From NCBI GenBank assembly GCA_021732785.1, contig JAKFUG010000040.1, positions 1 to 41,474 of the forward strand: a DNA stretch of 41,474 bases, written 5' to 3'. Below are positions 33,718 through 41,474 of this stretch, in pieces. The stretch comes from Planctomycetaceae bacterium (GTDB taxonomy: Bacteria > Planctomycetota > Planctomycetia > Planctomycetales > Planctomycetaceae). A program made the translations under genes and the position numbers. The first letter of the stretch is position 1. Each line of letters starts with the position of its first letter. The notes beneath the pieces were generated by a model. It was not told the origin of the DNA, made no database searches, and saw only the letters and a list, made by a program, of their open reading frames with translations.

Positions 33718-35103
33718 ATGTTCGATCGACGCCAGTTCCTGCATACGTCTCTCTCGACGGCCACCGCGGCCTTGCTCGCGCCGCAATTTCTCCTCGGTGC
33801 CGAGAAGCCCACGCTCAAATTGGCATCGTTCCGCGTGGACGTCAGCCCGCCGATGGATCACCCCTTGTGCGGCGGCTGGATCAAACCCGTCGTCGGCATG
33901 GATGACCCCGAAGAGGCCATCGGCCTCGTGATCACCGGCGCGGGGGCCCCCATCGTGATCGTCGCCGTCGATTGGACCGGCATTCTCAACCAGGCACATC
34001 AGCGATGGCGACAGGTGCTGGCCCAAGCCGCGGGGACGACACCGGAGCGTGTCGCCGTGCAGTGTGTCCATCAACACAATGCTCTGTTTGTTTGCCTGGA
34101 AGCAGAGCAGATTGTTTCCGCGCAGAAAGACCTGCCGCACACGGTGCTCGTCGATTTCTTCGAGAAATCCCTCGAACAGACTGCCCATGCGCTGAGTGCG
34201 GCGATGAAACAATTGCGGCCAGTGACGCATATTGCCACGGGGCAAGCCAAGGTGGAAAAGGTCGCGGGCAATCGCCGGTTCCTCAATGAAAAGGGCATCG
34301 TCGGCGATTGGCGGGGGAGCGCGAGCAAGAACCCCGTCCACTGGGAGTTGCCCGAAGGCTTGATCGATCCGTGGCTGAAGACCGTCGCCTTCTACGACGG
34401 TGAAACCAAACTCGCGGCATGCCATTACTATGCCACGCATCCGATGAGCTATTACGGCGACGGGCGCGTCAGCAGCGATTTCGTCGGTCTGGCCCGCAAA
34501 CGTCGGCAGGCGGAAGAACCGAATTGCGCCCACCTCTATTTCACCGGTTGCTCGGGAAACATCGCGGCCGGGAAGTACAACAACGGCACACCGGAAGCCC
34601 GCGTCCAACTGACGGAACGCATCTATGCGGGTATCGTCGGCAGCGAACAGCAACTCACGAAGCAGGCCATTGAATCGATCGTCTGGCAGACGGAAAACGT
34701 CTTGTTCACGCCGCGGGCTTCATTCAATGAAACCGCGCTGATGGAGCAGGTGCTCAATAAAGATGCCGCACTGGCGAACCGCATCCGCCCGGCCATGATG
34801 CTCGGCTGGCTGCGTCGTTGCGAGCGAAAGGAACCGATTGTGCTCAGCGCGTTGCACATCAATTCGACGACGCTGTTACATCTTCCCGCGGAAAGTTTTG
34901 TGGAGTATCAACTCCGTGCCCAAGCCGCCGCCCCGCAGCGATTCGTCGCCACCGCGGCGTACGGTGATGGCGGCCCATGGTACATCCCCCCGGCCGAAGC
35001 CTATCCGCAAGGCGGATACGAAGTAAGCGTCGCCTTCAGCGAACCGACCGTCGATGCGGCCATGACCGGCGGGTTGACGAAACTCGCGACGGCCCAAGGG
35101 TAA
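33718..35103 (+). CDS. Tat-exported neutral/alkaline ceramidase-like protein
   Basis: A 461-residue protein with a Tat signal (MFDRRQFLHTSLSTATAALL, twin Arg at 4-5, cleavage near LLGAE). The body resembles the N-terminal domain of neutral/alkaline non-lysosomal ceramidases: LASFRVDVSPPMDHPLCGG, then VIVAVDWTGIL, VAVQCVHQHNAL (metal-binding His region, normally H-T-H) and CHYYATHPMSYYGDGRVSSD followed by FVGLARKR. The last is the H-P-x-S motif region and is well conserved. Whether it cleaves ceramide is unknown, since many bacterial homologues are annotated only as ceramidase-like. The TfoX-domain gene starts 3 nt after its stop. Confidence 0.85.
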   Translation: MFDRRQFLHTSLSTATAALLAPQFLLGAEKPTLKLASFRVDVSPPMDHPLCGGWIKPVVGMDDPEEAIGLVITGAGAPIVIVAVDWTGILNQAHQRWRQVLAQAAGTTPERVAVQCVHQHNALFVCLEAEQIVSAQKDLPHTVLVDFFEKSLEQTAHALSAAMKQLRPVTHIATGQAKVEKVAGNRRFLNEKGIVGDWRGSASKNPVHWELPEGLIDPWLKTVAFYDGETKLAACHYYATHPMSYYGDGRVSSDFVGLARKRRQAEEPNCAHLYFTGCSGNIAAGKYNNGTPEARVQLTERIYAGIVGSEQQLTKQAIESIVWQTENVLFTPRASFNETALMEQVLNKDAALANRIRPAMMLGWLRRCERKEPIVLSALHINSTTLLHLPAESFVEYQLRAQAAAPQRFVATAAYGDGGPWYIPPAEAYPQGGYEVSVAFSEPTVDAAMTGGLTKLATAQG

Positions 35104-35105
35104 TC

Positions 35106-35438
35106 ATGGCCTACGACGAAACACTCGCCGGTCGGATTCGTGACGCCATTGCCAGTCACGTCGGCACCACCGAGAAAAAAATGTTCGGTGGTGTCGTCTT
35201 TCTACTGAACGGCAACATACTTGTTGGCGTCTGGAAGGATTCGCTGATTGCCCGCGTTGGCCCGGTTGCTGGCGAAAAGGCTTTGAAAAAGCCCCATGTT
35301 CGCGTGATGGACGTCACCGGCAAACCGATGAAAGGCTGGGTGCTCATCGAACCGATCGGAATTGAAGACGATGTTCAACTCGCTTCATGGATCAAACTGT
35401 CTATGAAATTCGTTGAGACCCTGCCCGCGAAGGCATGA
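35106..35438 (+). CDS. TfoX N-terminal domain protein
   Basis: A 110-residue stand-alone TfoX/Sxy N-terminal domain: MAYDETLAGRIRDAIASHVG, EKKMFGGVVFLLNGNILVGV, WKDSLIARVGP, and PMKGWVLIEP, all family signatures (K-M-F-G-G and G-W are typical). The domain is linked to competence regulation in the Gammaproteobacteria, but stand-alone versions are widespread and mostly of unknown role. Start ATG 35106, 3 nt after the ceramidase-like gene, so likely co-transcribed. It is convergent with the acetyltransferase (7 nt between stops). Confidence 0.93.
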   Translation: MAYDETLAGRIRDAIASHVGTTEKKMFGGVVFLLNGNILVGVWKDSLIARVGPVAGEKALKKPHVRVMDVTGKPMKGWVLIEPIGIEDDVQLASWIKLSMKFVETLPAKA

Positions 35439-35445
35439 TACCGCG

Positions 35446-36009
35446 TCATTCGGTTTCGCCGATTTCCCGAATCACTCGGCACGGATTCCCCGCGGCAAAG
35501 ACCCCGGCGGGGATATCGCGCGTCACCACGCTCCCCGCGCCGACCACCGATTTGTCGCCGATCTTCACGCCGGGGCAAATGATCGCGCCGCCGCCGACCC
35601 ACACATCGGAACCGATCTCGATCGGCTTACCGTATTCCTGTTTGCGACGCAGTTCGGCATTCAGCGGATGCAGCGGCGTATAGATTTGAACGGCGGGACC
35701 AAACAGCGTGAAATCGCCGATGGTGACCGGACAGACATCGAGCACGACGCAATTGAAGTTAAAATAGACGCGGGCTCCCAGGCGAATGTTGGAACCGTAA
35801 TCGCAATAAAACGGCGGCTGAATCCAGGCGGTATCGCCCCCCCGACCGAAGAGTTGCATCACCAGGGAGCGACGAACCTCGGTATCGCCCTCCCGGGTCG
35901 CATTCAAAATCTGGCAAAGGTCTCGGGCGTTTGCTCGAGCCGCGACCAATTCGGGATCAAGGGCGTCGTAAAGTTCCCCCGCACACATCTTCTCTTTTTC
36001 GGTCCGCAT
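35446..36009 (-). CDS. Sugar O-acetyltransferase (NodL/LacA/Maa type)
   Basis: A 187-residue left-handed beta-helix acetyltransferase that transfers acetyl from acetyl-CoA to a sugar hydroxyl. It opens with MRTEKEKMCAGELYDALDPE, the typical NodL/maltose acetyltransferase N-terminus. The active site region reads LFGPAVQIYTPLHPLNAELR (catalytic His in the Y-T-P-x-H-P motif). The hexapeptide coil reads IEIGSDVWVGGGAIICPGVK followed by IGDKSVVGAGSVVTRDIPAG. It ends NPCRVIREI. ATG 36009 follows GAGGA at a proper distance. The open frame upstream of it (to 36774) runs opposite to secA and is not coding. The sugar is unknown. Confidence 0.93.
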   Translation of the reverse strand: MRTEKEKMCAGELYDALDPELVAARANARDLCQILNATREGDTEVRRSLVMQLFGRGGDTAWIQPPFYCDYGSNIRLGARVYFNFNCVVLDVCPVTIGDFTLFGPAVQIYTPLHPLNAELRRKQEYGKPIEIGSDVWVGGGAIICPGVKIGDKSVVGAGSVVTRDIPAGVFAAGNPCRVIREIGETE

Positions 36010-36457
36010 GACGTCCTCACTTTCTGAGTCCGATTTTAGACACGGCCGATCTCGAAAACCGCGAAATCGTAAGAATGGACAATTCTTCGCCAATTCCGGT
36101 CCGTTGGCATCGCGGTTGCGAACAGAGACTTGCCATCCTTGGCAGGCAGGGCGGGATTGACCATTCGCGATCCAGCCAATACGCTTGGCAGAAGAGAAGT
36201 TACGTCGACAGTCCCTCGTCCGCTGGCGTGTCCATAATGCGGCGGGCGATCTGTCGAATTGACAGTCGATATCGAGCCGTCCCTGTGGGATGGCGGTTGA
36301 ACGTAGTTCGATGCGAGCGAAATCCGTAGGGAGACGGTCCACACAGCGCCCGGGGACAGGATTCCATATCCCCGCCGAAAACTTGTCGACGACGGAAGTT
36401 ACGTCGTCCAGGCCCCCTGTGTTCGTCTCTGCTGCGGTCCCAACAGAAAGCGGACCG
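36010..36457. other. Intergenic leader region of secA
   Basis: About 450 nt with no convincing gene. It contains a candidate promoter (36157-36185), two copies of GAAGTTACGTCG (36196-36207 and 36395-36406) and, around the second copy, a small hairpin GACGAC-N9-GTCGTC (36388-36408). The in-frame extension of secA through 36290 lacks any SecA resemblance. These duplicated words could be regulatory, but there is no proof. Confidence 0.5.
36157..36185 (+). promoter_or_regulatory. Candidate sigma-70 promoter for secA
   Basis: TTGACC (36157-36162), 17-nt spacer, TACGCT (36180-36185). The leader to ATG 36458 would be about 265 nt. Pattern only, with a weak -10. Confidence 0.35.
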
Positions 36458-39400
36458 ATGGAAGTCTTGGATAAAATCGGCGACATCTTCAACACCGGCC
36501 TCGCCAAGGCCGAGCGGATGATCACGTCGATGTTTGGCTCCTCCAACGAGCGACGTGTGCGGCAGTTAGGTTTTCTCCGCGACAAGCAGGGAAACACCAC
36601 GATCGCCCCCGGTTCCACGCTCGAGCGGATCAACGCTCTCGAACCAGTGTGGGAGCAATACTCGGATGCTGAACTGAAAGAAACGGCGTCGAAGATGCGG
36701 GCTCGGCTGCGGGACGGCGAGACGCTCGACATGCTTCTTCCGGATGCGTTCGCGGCCGTGCGCGAGGCCGGCAAGCGCTTCCTGAAGATGCGGCATTACG
36801 ACGTGCAGATGGTCGGCGGGGCGATCCTTCACGGCGGCAATATCGCGGAAATGTCGACCGGGGAAGGGAAGACCCTCGTTGCTACCTTGCCATCGTTCCT
36901 GAACGCGCTCGCCGGGCATGTCCACGTCGTCACGGTGAACGATTATCTCGCCCGCCGCGACATGGAATGGATGGGCCCGCTGCACATGGGTCTCGGACTC
37001 ACCGTCGGTGCGATCCAATCGCAGATGGATGCACGGGCGCGCAAAGTCGCTTATGGAAAAGATATTACCTACGGCACCAACAATGAATTCGGCTTCGATT
37101 ACCTTCGCGACAACATGAAATGGTCAGTCGCCGAACAAGTCCAGGGGCCGCTCGACTTCGCGATCATCGATGAAGTGGATAACATTCTCGTCGATGAGGC
37201 GCGGACACCGCTGATTATTAGCGGCCCCGCGACGGACGATGTCACCAAGTACCCGAAAGCGCATCGCATTGCGATGCAACTGAAGCGTGACGAACACTTT
37301 GAAGTCAAAGAAAAGGAACACACCTGCCACTTGACCGATGCAGGAGTGCGCCATGCGGAAGAGTTGGCCGGCGTGGAAAGCTTTTACACCGCGGGCAATA
37401 TGGAATGGCCGCACCTGCTCGACAATGCGCTGAAGGCTATCTACCTCTACAAGCGCGATGTCGACTATATGGTGCAGCAGGGCGAAGTCATCATTGTCGA
37501 TGTGCATACCGGCCGTCCCATGGTCGGCCGGCAGTGGAGCGATGGTCTGCATCAGGCCGTGGAAGCCAAAGAAGGAGTCAAAGTTCGCGAAGAATCACAA
37601 ACTCTCGCGACCATCACACTCCAGAACTTCTTCCGCATGTATAAAAAGCTCGCCGGGATGACCGGGACGGCGATGACGGAAGCGAACGAGTTCTGGAAGA
37701 TCTATAAACTCGATGTGCTGAACGTGCCGCCGAACCGTCCGAACCGCCGGAAGGACAATCCGGATGCAATTTACCGCACGGAAAAGGAAAAGTGGGACGC
37801 GGTTGTCGAAGAAGTGAAGGAAATTCATGCCACCGGCCGCCCGGTGATGGTGGGCACGGTCTCCATTGAAAACTCGGAAATCGTCAGCAACAAACTGACG
37901 AAATGGGGCATCAAGCACAACGTCCTCAATGCCAAGCACCACGAGCGCGAAGCCGAAATCATTGCCCAGGCCGGGCGAAAAGAGGCCGTGACCATCGCCA
38001 CCAACATGGCCGGCCGCGGGACCGACATCATCCTCGGCGGCAACCCCGAATACATGGCGTGGGACGAACTCAAGGAAACTTATCCGACACGGCTCGAAGT
38101 CCCCAAGTATGTGTGGGAAGAGACGACGAAAAAGATCGGTGAGCGCGAGGGGATGGCCGCCGAAGGCCGGGTGGTGGCAGACGTCGGCGGACTGCACGTC
38201 GTCGGCACCGAACGCCACGACAGCCGCCGTATCGACCTGCAGTTGCGGGGTCGCGCCGGTCGACAGGGCGATCCCGGTTCGAGCCGATTCTTCCTGTCGC
38301 TCGAAGACGACCTGATGCGGAAGTTCGCCGGCGATTGGGTGAAAAATGCCCTCGCCTGGCTCGGCATGCAGGAAGGCGAACGCATCGAATCGGGCATGGT
38401 CACCAGTCGGATCGAAGGGGCGCAGAAGAAGGTCGAAGAGCGGCACTTTGAAACCCGCAAGAATCTGCTCGAATATGACGAAGTCATGGACGAGCAACGT
38501 AAGCGGGTTTACTCGTACCGCCAACGGATTCTCACCGGATCAAATTGTCGGCAGCTCATTCTCGACATGATCGAGCGACAACTCGAACGCTGGACCACGC
38601 ATTTCCTCGCTCCGAATTATCGGTGGGAAACTGTCGCTGCGTGGGCGGGGCAAAAGCTGGGGATCGAGATTGATGCCAGCGATGTGAAGGGGATGGATTT
38701 CGAGCAGGCGAAAAAAAAGCTCGTCGATGAAGGGGAACGCCAGGCGGATGTGCTGATCCGCGAAGCGATCGAAGAAAACCTTCCGGAAAACGTGGAAGAC
38801 GAGCGCGAACGGAATTGGCTGGCCATGGCAAAGTGGGTGAATGCCCGGTTCGGCCTCAATACCAACGACCGCGATCTGAAAAAGATCGGCCTGGAGAATC
38901 TGCACATCGATTTGTATGACCGCGCGAAAGAATCCATCGGAAAATGGGAACTGGATCAGGTCGCCGTGTTCCTCGACGAAAACTGGGGCCGCAAGTCCCT
39001 CTCCGGTTGGGTCCACGATCAGTACGGCGTCACCGTTCCCGAAGAGGATTTCGTCGGTGCGACACCGGCGAGTGCCGCGGAACGGATTGAAAAAGCGATT
39101 CACGATTTCTATCGCCAGAAGGAAATCGAGTTCCCGGTCACCGTCGGGTTAACGAGTTTCATGGCCGACCGCGGCGGGCAGGGGGGGGAACGTTACGACC
39201 GCGAAGGGCTCACCCGCTGGGCCAACGCCCGGTTCCAGGAACGGCTGTCGGTCGAGGAAGTGGAAAACCAGCCGCGACATTGGATCGCCCAACGACTGCG
39301 CGATGCCAGCGAACGATTCCTTGGCCGTGCCGACGAACTCCGGCGTCTCGGCGACTATCTCAACGCGGCCTTCGGCACACCCGAAGTCGAAACGAAAGCC

Positions 39401-40051
39401 CGCGGGAAGGTGAAAGAGCCGACCCCGGTGTCCAAGGTGATTAATGTCGCCGCGTTGGGTGAGCTGGTCGATTGGGCCAATCGAGAATTCGCCGCGAATT
39501 TGAATGCGGAGGACCTCAAACAGGAAACTCGCGACAACGTCGAACGCGATGTGCTGCATGCGTATGAACTGCGTTATCGTCCCGAGTTGTACCAGACCGA
39601 ACGTTCGCTGATTCTGGAACTGCTCGATACGTCGTGGAAAGACCACCTCTATTACATGGATCATCTGCGAGCGGGCATTGGCCTCGTCGGTTATGCGCAG
39701 AAAGATCCGAAGGTGGAATACCGCCGGGAAGGGATGCGGGCGTTCGATCAGATGTGGGACCGCATCGCCACGAACGTAACCGGAGCGATCTTCCGTATTG
39801 AAATGCAGAGCCCGGAGTATGTCGGCTCGCTATGGCAAGTGACTTCCGCGACGCACGCCGCTCCCACCGATGAAGGCCCGACACCGGCGGAAACGAGCCA
39901 CAGTTCCAATGGCAACGGCAAGCTCGAACCAGGACAGACGGCCAAAGCGATTGACCCCATCCGCAACTCCGGCCAGAAAGTCGGCCGCAACGATCCCTGT
40001 CCGTGTGGCAGCGGCAAGAAGTTCAAAAAGTGTTGCGGTCTGCACGGATAA
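36458..40051 (+). CDS. secA: Preprotein translocase ATPase SecA, with expanded repeat region
   Basis: The essential motor of Sec protein export, working at the membrane with SecYEG. 1,197 residues, against about 900 in E. coli. The motor is well conserved: HGGNIAEMSTGEGKTLVATL (Walker A), NDYLARRDMEWMGP, TYGTNNEFGFDYLRDNM, DEVDNILVDEARTPLIISGP, NMAGRGTDIILGG, and QLRGRAGRQGDPGSSRFFLS. The C-terminus carries the zinc-binding SEC-C motif (PCPCGSGKKFKKCCG). The extra length lies between about residues 720 and 1030, ahead of TSWKDHLYYMDHLRAGIGLV, in the helical wing area. It contains six similar units with an aromatic residue at 729, 793, 851, 921, 967 and 1006 (such as AKWVNARFGLNTNDRDL). ATG 36458 is chosen. 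No strong Shine-Dalgarno is visible. Confidence 0.97.
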   Translation: MEVLDKIGDIFNTGLAKAERMITSMFGSSNERRVRQLGFLRDKQGNTTIAPGSTLERINALEPVWEQYSDAELKETASKMRARLRDGETLDMLLPDAFAAVREAGKRFLKMRHYDVQMVGGAILHGGNIAEMSTGEGKTLVATLPSFLNALAGHVHVVTVNDYLARRDMEWMGPLHMGLGLTVGAIQSQMDARARKVAYGKDITYGTNNEFGFDYLRDNMKWSVAEQVQGPLDFAIIDEVDNILVDEARTPLIISGPATDDVTKYPKAHRIAMQLKRDEHFEVKEKEHTCHLTDAGVRHAEELAGVESFYTAGNMEWPHLLDNALKAIYLYKRDVDYMVQQGEVIIVDVHTGRPMVGRQWSDGLHQAVEAKEGVKVREESQTLATITLQNFFRMYKKLAGMTGTAMTEANEFWKIYKLDVLNVPPNRPNRRKDNPDAIYRTEKEKWDAVVEEVKEIHATGRPVMVGTVSIENSEIVSNKLTKWGIKHNVLNAKHHEREAEIIAQAGRKEAVTIATNMAGRGTDIILGGNPEYMAWDELKETYPTRLEVPKYVWEETTKKIGEREGMAAEGRVVADVGGLHVVGTERHDSRRIDLQLRGRAGRQGDPGSSRFFLSLEDDLMRKFAGDWVKNALAWLGMQEGERIESGMVTSRIEGAQKKVEERHFETRKNLLEYDEVMDEQRKRVYSYRQRILTGSNCRQLILDMIERQLERWTTHFLAPNYRWETVAAWAGQKLGIEIDASDVKGMDFEQAKKKLVDEGERQADVLIREAIEENLPENVEDERERNWLAMAKWVNARFGLNTNDRDLKKIGLENLHIDLYDRAKESIGKWELDQVAVFLDENWGRKSLSGWVHDQYGVTVPEEDFVGATPASAAERIEKAIHDFYRQKEIEFPVTVGLTSFMADRGGQGGERYDREGLTRWANARFQERLSVEEVENQPRHWIAQRLRDASERFLGRADELRRLGDYLNAAFGTPEVETKARGKVKEPTPVSKVINVAALGELVDWANREFAANLNAEDLKQETRDNVERDVLHAYELRYRPELYQTERSLILELLDTSWKDHLYYMDHLRAGIGLVGYAQKDPKVEYRREGMRAFDQMWDRIATNVTGAIFRIEMQSPEYVGSLWQVTSATHAAPTDEGPTPAETSHSSNGNGKLEPGQTAKAIDPIRNSGQKVGRNDPCPCGSGKKFKKCCGLHG

Positions 40052-40076
40052 ACGTGGCAGAAAACGGTGTTCCCCC

Positions 40077-40106
40077 AAGCCCGGCATTTTCCGAAATGCC
40101 GGGCTT
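40077..40106 (+). terminator. Likely secA terminator hairpin
   Basis: AAGCCCGGCATTT (40077-40089), loop TCCG, AAATGCCGGGCTT (40094-40106). A perfect 13-bp stem 25 nt after the secA stop, followed by CTGCTTTCC, a weak U-rich tail. A related hairpin occurs at 27179-27209, so this may also be a dispersed repeat reused as a terminator. Confidence 0.7.
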
Positions 40107-40127
40107 CTGCTTTCCCAGTGTCGAAGA

Positions 40128-40281
40128 AATTCCAAGCTCCAAATTCCAAGTTCCAAGTTCCAAACAAGTTTCAAGAACCAAATTCCAAACGAAGAGAAAT
40201 GCACCGGGCGCGAGGGTTTCTTCGTTTGGAATTTGAAGCTCGGTTCTTGTTTGGAACTTGGCGTTTGGAGCTTGGAATTTT
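40128..40281. repeat. Foldback hairpin with degenerate TTCCAAG-type arms
   Basis: The left arm (40128-40198) is made of variants of TTCCAAG/CCAAATTCC and ends CCAAACGAAG. The right arm (40217-40281) is made of variants of TTGGAACTTGG and begins TTCTTCGTTTGG. The arms pair for most of about 65 bp, with the outer ends AAATTCCAAGCTCCAAA and TTTGGAGCTTGGAATTT exactly complementary apart from one base. The loop is about 18 nt. It is the largest foldback in the window. Confidence 0.9.
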
Positions 40282-40506
40282 CCGTTGCTACTAAACACGC
40301 CTTTGCTGGCGCTAGGGACTGGTCTGCCGATGACCGTGACGACGCTCGTGTCGGTTGTAGAAATGACAACGTTGCCAAGAATCACCTTCGTTTTCGTGAG
40401 CTAGGTTTGACGAGGGTAGATCAGCACGACTGCGCCCCCGGAGTTTTCCGTCGGGATCGCTGGTCTCCGTTTGCTACACCACCGCCGTTCAATCGATAGA
40501 ACTCAC

Positions 40507-41367
40507 ATGATCGTTATCATCGGCTGTATCATCGTCCTCGCGGCGGTCGGCGGCGGCTTCACATTGTCGGGTGGCCGCGTCATCGTGCTGTTTGAATGGT
40601 ACGAGATGTTGACCATCGGCGGCTGCGCGCTGGGCGCCCTGATCATCATGTCTTCCAAGAAGGTGATTATCGACCTCATCAAGGGACTGCTGGGGACGCT
40701 GAAAGGATCGCCGTTCAACAAACAGGCATATCGCGACCTCTTTAAGCTGTCGTATGAACTCCTGCGTGTGGCCCGGCGCGACGGCTTGCTGTCGCTGGAA
40801 CCGCACATCAATCAGCCGCACGAAAGCGCGATCTTCAACAAGTATCCCCGCATCTCGAAGAATCACCACGTCCTCGATTTCTTCTGCGACGGTTTTGCGC
40901 CCATCATCGAAGGGAGTGCCAATCCCGAACAGATGGCCGAACAGCTCGAAGCGGAATTGCACGTGTTACACGAAGAACATCACGCGACGATTGTGGTCCT
41001 GCAGAAAACCGCGGATGCCCTGCCGGGATTCGGGATTGTGGCGGCCGTGCTCGGCATCGTGATCACCATGGCGCACATCGACGGCCCCGTCGAGGAAATC
41101 GGTCATCACGTGGGTGCCGCCCTCGTGGGAACGTTCCTCGGGATTCTCGCGTCCTATGGGTTTCTCGGACCGATGGCCGCCCGGATGGAAACCATGGGCC
41201 ATGAAGAAGCGACGTTCTTCAAAGCGATTTCGGTGATCATTCTCGCGGCAACACACGATTGCATGCCGAAAGTCGCCATCGAACAGGCCCGTCGCGGGAT
41301 CGGTTCCGAAGTTCGTCCCGGCCGGACGGAACTGGAAGAATTGTTCAAAGAGATCGACGCGAAGTAA
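40507..41367 (+). CDS. motA: MotA-type flagellar motor stator protein
   Basis: A 286-residue proton- or sodium-channel stator subunit of the MotA/TolQ/ExbB superfamily, MotA branch. Membrane segments are at about 2-20 (IVIIGCIIVLAAVGGGFTLS), 28-48 (YEMLTIGGCALGALIIMSS), 170-193 (DALPGFGIVAAVLGIVITM) and 205-227 (VGAALVGTFLGILASYGFL). The motif GFGIVAAVLG and ALVGTFLGI-SYG are diagnostic. A large cytoplasmic domain between helices 2 and 3 carries the usual charged residues (LLSLEPHINQPHESAIF). ATG 40507 is preferred, as the frame from 40471 adds 12 residues without membrane character. The MotB partner, if the usual order holds, lies beyond the window end. Confidence 0.93.
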   Translation: MIVIIGCIIVLAAVGGGFTLSGGRVIVLFEWYEMLTIGGCALGALIIMSSKKVIIDLIKGLLGTLKGSPFNKQAYRDLFKLSYELLRVARRDGLLSLEPHINQPHESAIFNKYPRISKNHHVLDFFCDGFAPIIEGSANPEQMAEQLEAELHVLHEEHHATIVVLQKTADALPGFGIVAAVLGIVITMAHIDGPVEEIGHHVGAALVGTFLGILASYGFLGPMAARMETMGHEEATFFKAISVIILAATHDCMPKVAIEQARRGIGSEVRPGRTELEELFKEIDAK

Positions 41368-41398
41368 TGCAGAGTCGGGGCAGGGGCCCCGACCTTTA

Positions 41399-41474
41399 AT
41401 CCTTCTCCCCCGTCTGCGGGGGAGAAGGTGGCCGACAGGCCGGATGAGGGGGCCGAGCGTTTCAAACGGCCCCC
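41399..41474. repeat. Dispersed CCTTCTCCCCCG palindromic repeat, copy 2 (cut by window end)
   Basis: CCTTCTCCCCCG-TCTG-CGGGGGAGAAGG (41401-41428) is a perfect 12-bp hairpin. It is followed by GGCC-GACA-GGCC and by GGGGGCC-GAGCGTTTCAAAC-GGCCCCC running to the edge. It is the same family as 4499-4620 and follows the MotA gene. Confidence 0.9.

Noticed and set aside
33540-33818. N-terminal extension of the DUF1559-like lipoprotein
   Set aside because: It would bury the lipoprotein signal inside the protein and overlaps the divergent ceramidase-like gene. ATG 33539 has a ribosome site.
36290-36457. N-terminal extension of SecA
   Set aside because: The 56 additional residues show no similarity to SecA, and MEVLDKIGDIFNTGLA from ATG 36458 is the expected start.

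Overview
The window comes from a high-GC bacterial chromosome that I assign to the phylum Planctomycetota. The reasons are a DUF1559-type lipoprotein (LSWRVHLLPFLEEAELYRQF), a SecA of about 1,197 residues, a MoxR/DUF58/von Willebrand (VWA) operon with several very large VWA proteins, a FloA/NfeD pair, and a secreted Tat-type ceramidase-like protein. No rRNA, tRNA, CRISPR array, phage module or plasmid gene was seen.

Layout. 0-4.5 kb: an Fe(III)-type ABC importer (binding protein, double-length permease, ATPase) joined by two GTGA overlaps. The ATPase frame runs without a stop into a beta-propeller with a lipoprotein-like signal at the junction. 4.7-14.8 kb: a stress/envelope operon (1,000-residue VWA protein, MoxR ATPase, DUF58, a BatA-like VWA protein, a 772-residue membrane protein). 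It is interrupted between its first two genes by a REP-associated tyrosine transposase (RAYT) bracketed by 36-bp inverted repeats. 14.8-19.7 kb: RhuM-family protein, tRNA-dihydrouridine synthase, GT39-type membrane glycosyltransferase and a small lipoprotein. 20.1-25.9 kb: NfeD, FloA, a small membrane-anchored protein, a GT4 glycosyltransferase and a large secreted protein of unknown function. 26.0-31.7 kb: a divergent RNase HII-like protein, a secreted metallo-beta-lactamase-fold hydrolase, an S41 peptidase coupled to a beta-propeller protein, and a 52-residue CsrA-like mini-protein. 31.7-36.0 kb: DUF1559-like lipoprotein, ceramidase-like protein, TfoX N-domain protein and sugar O-acetyltransferase. 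36.4-41.4 kb: secA with an amplified repeat region, and a MotA-type stator subunit.

The most unusual property is the density and variety of palindromic DNA. I count more than fifteen structured repeats of at least eight sequence families. Three lie inside genes, each keeping the reading frame open and each in a position that looks like a surface loop or linker. Others supply start codons, a probable signal peptide, a stop codon or a ribosome binding site. One family (25.9-27.1 kb) has the GTAG-plus-hairpin design of classical REP sequences, and the RAYT is a plausible agent of REP spread. A second, less familiar class is long foldback hairpins whose arms are built from degenerate 7-9 nt words (such as GCAAAGT, GGAAAGC, GACCACC, TTCCAAG).

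All functional calls come from reading motifs in the sequence. No database search was run.
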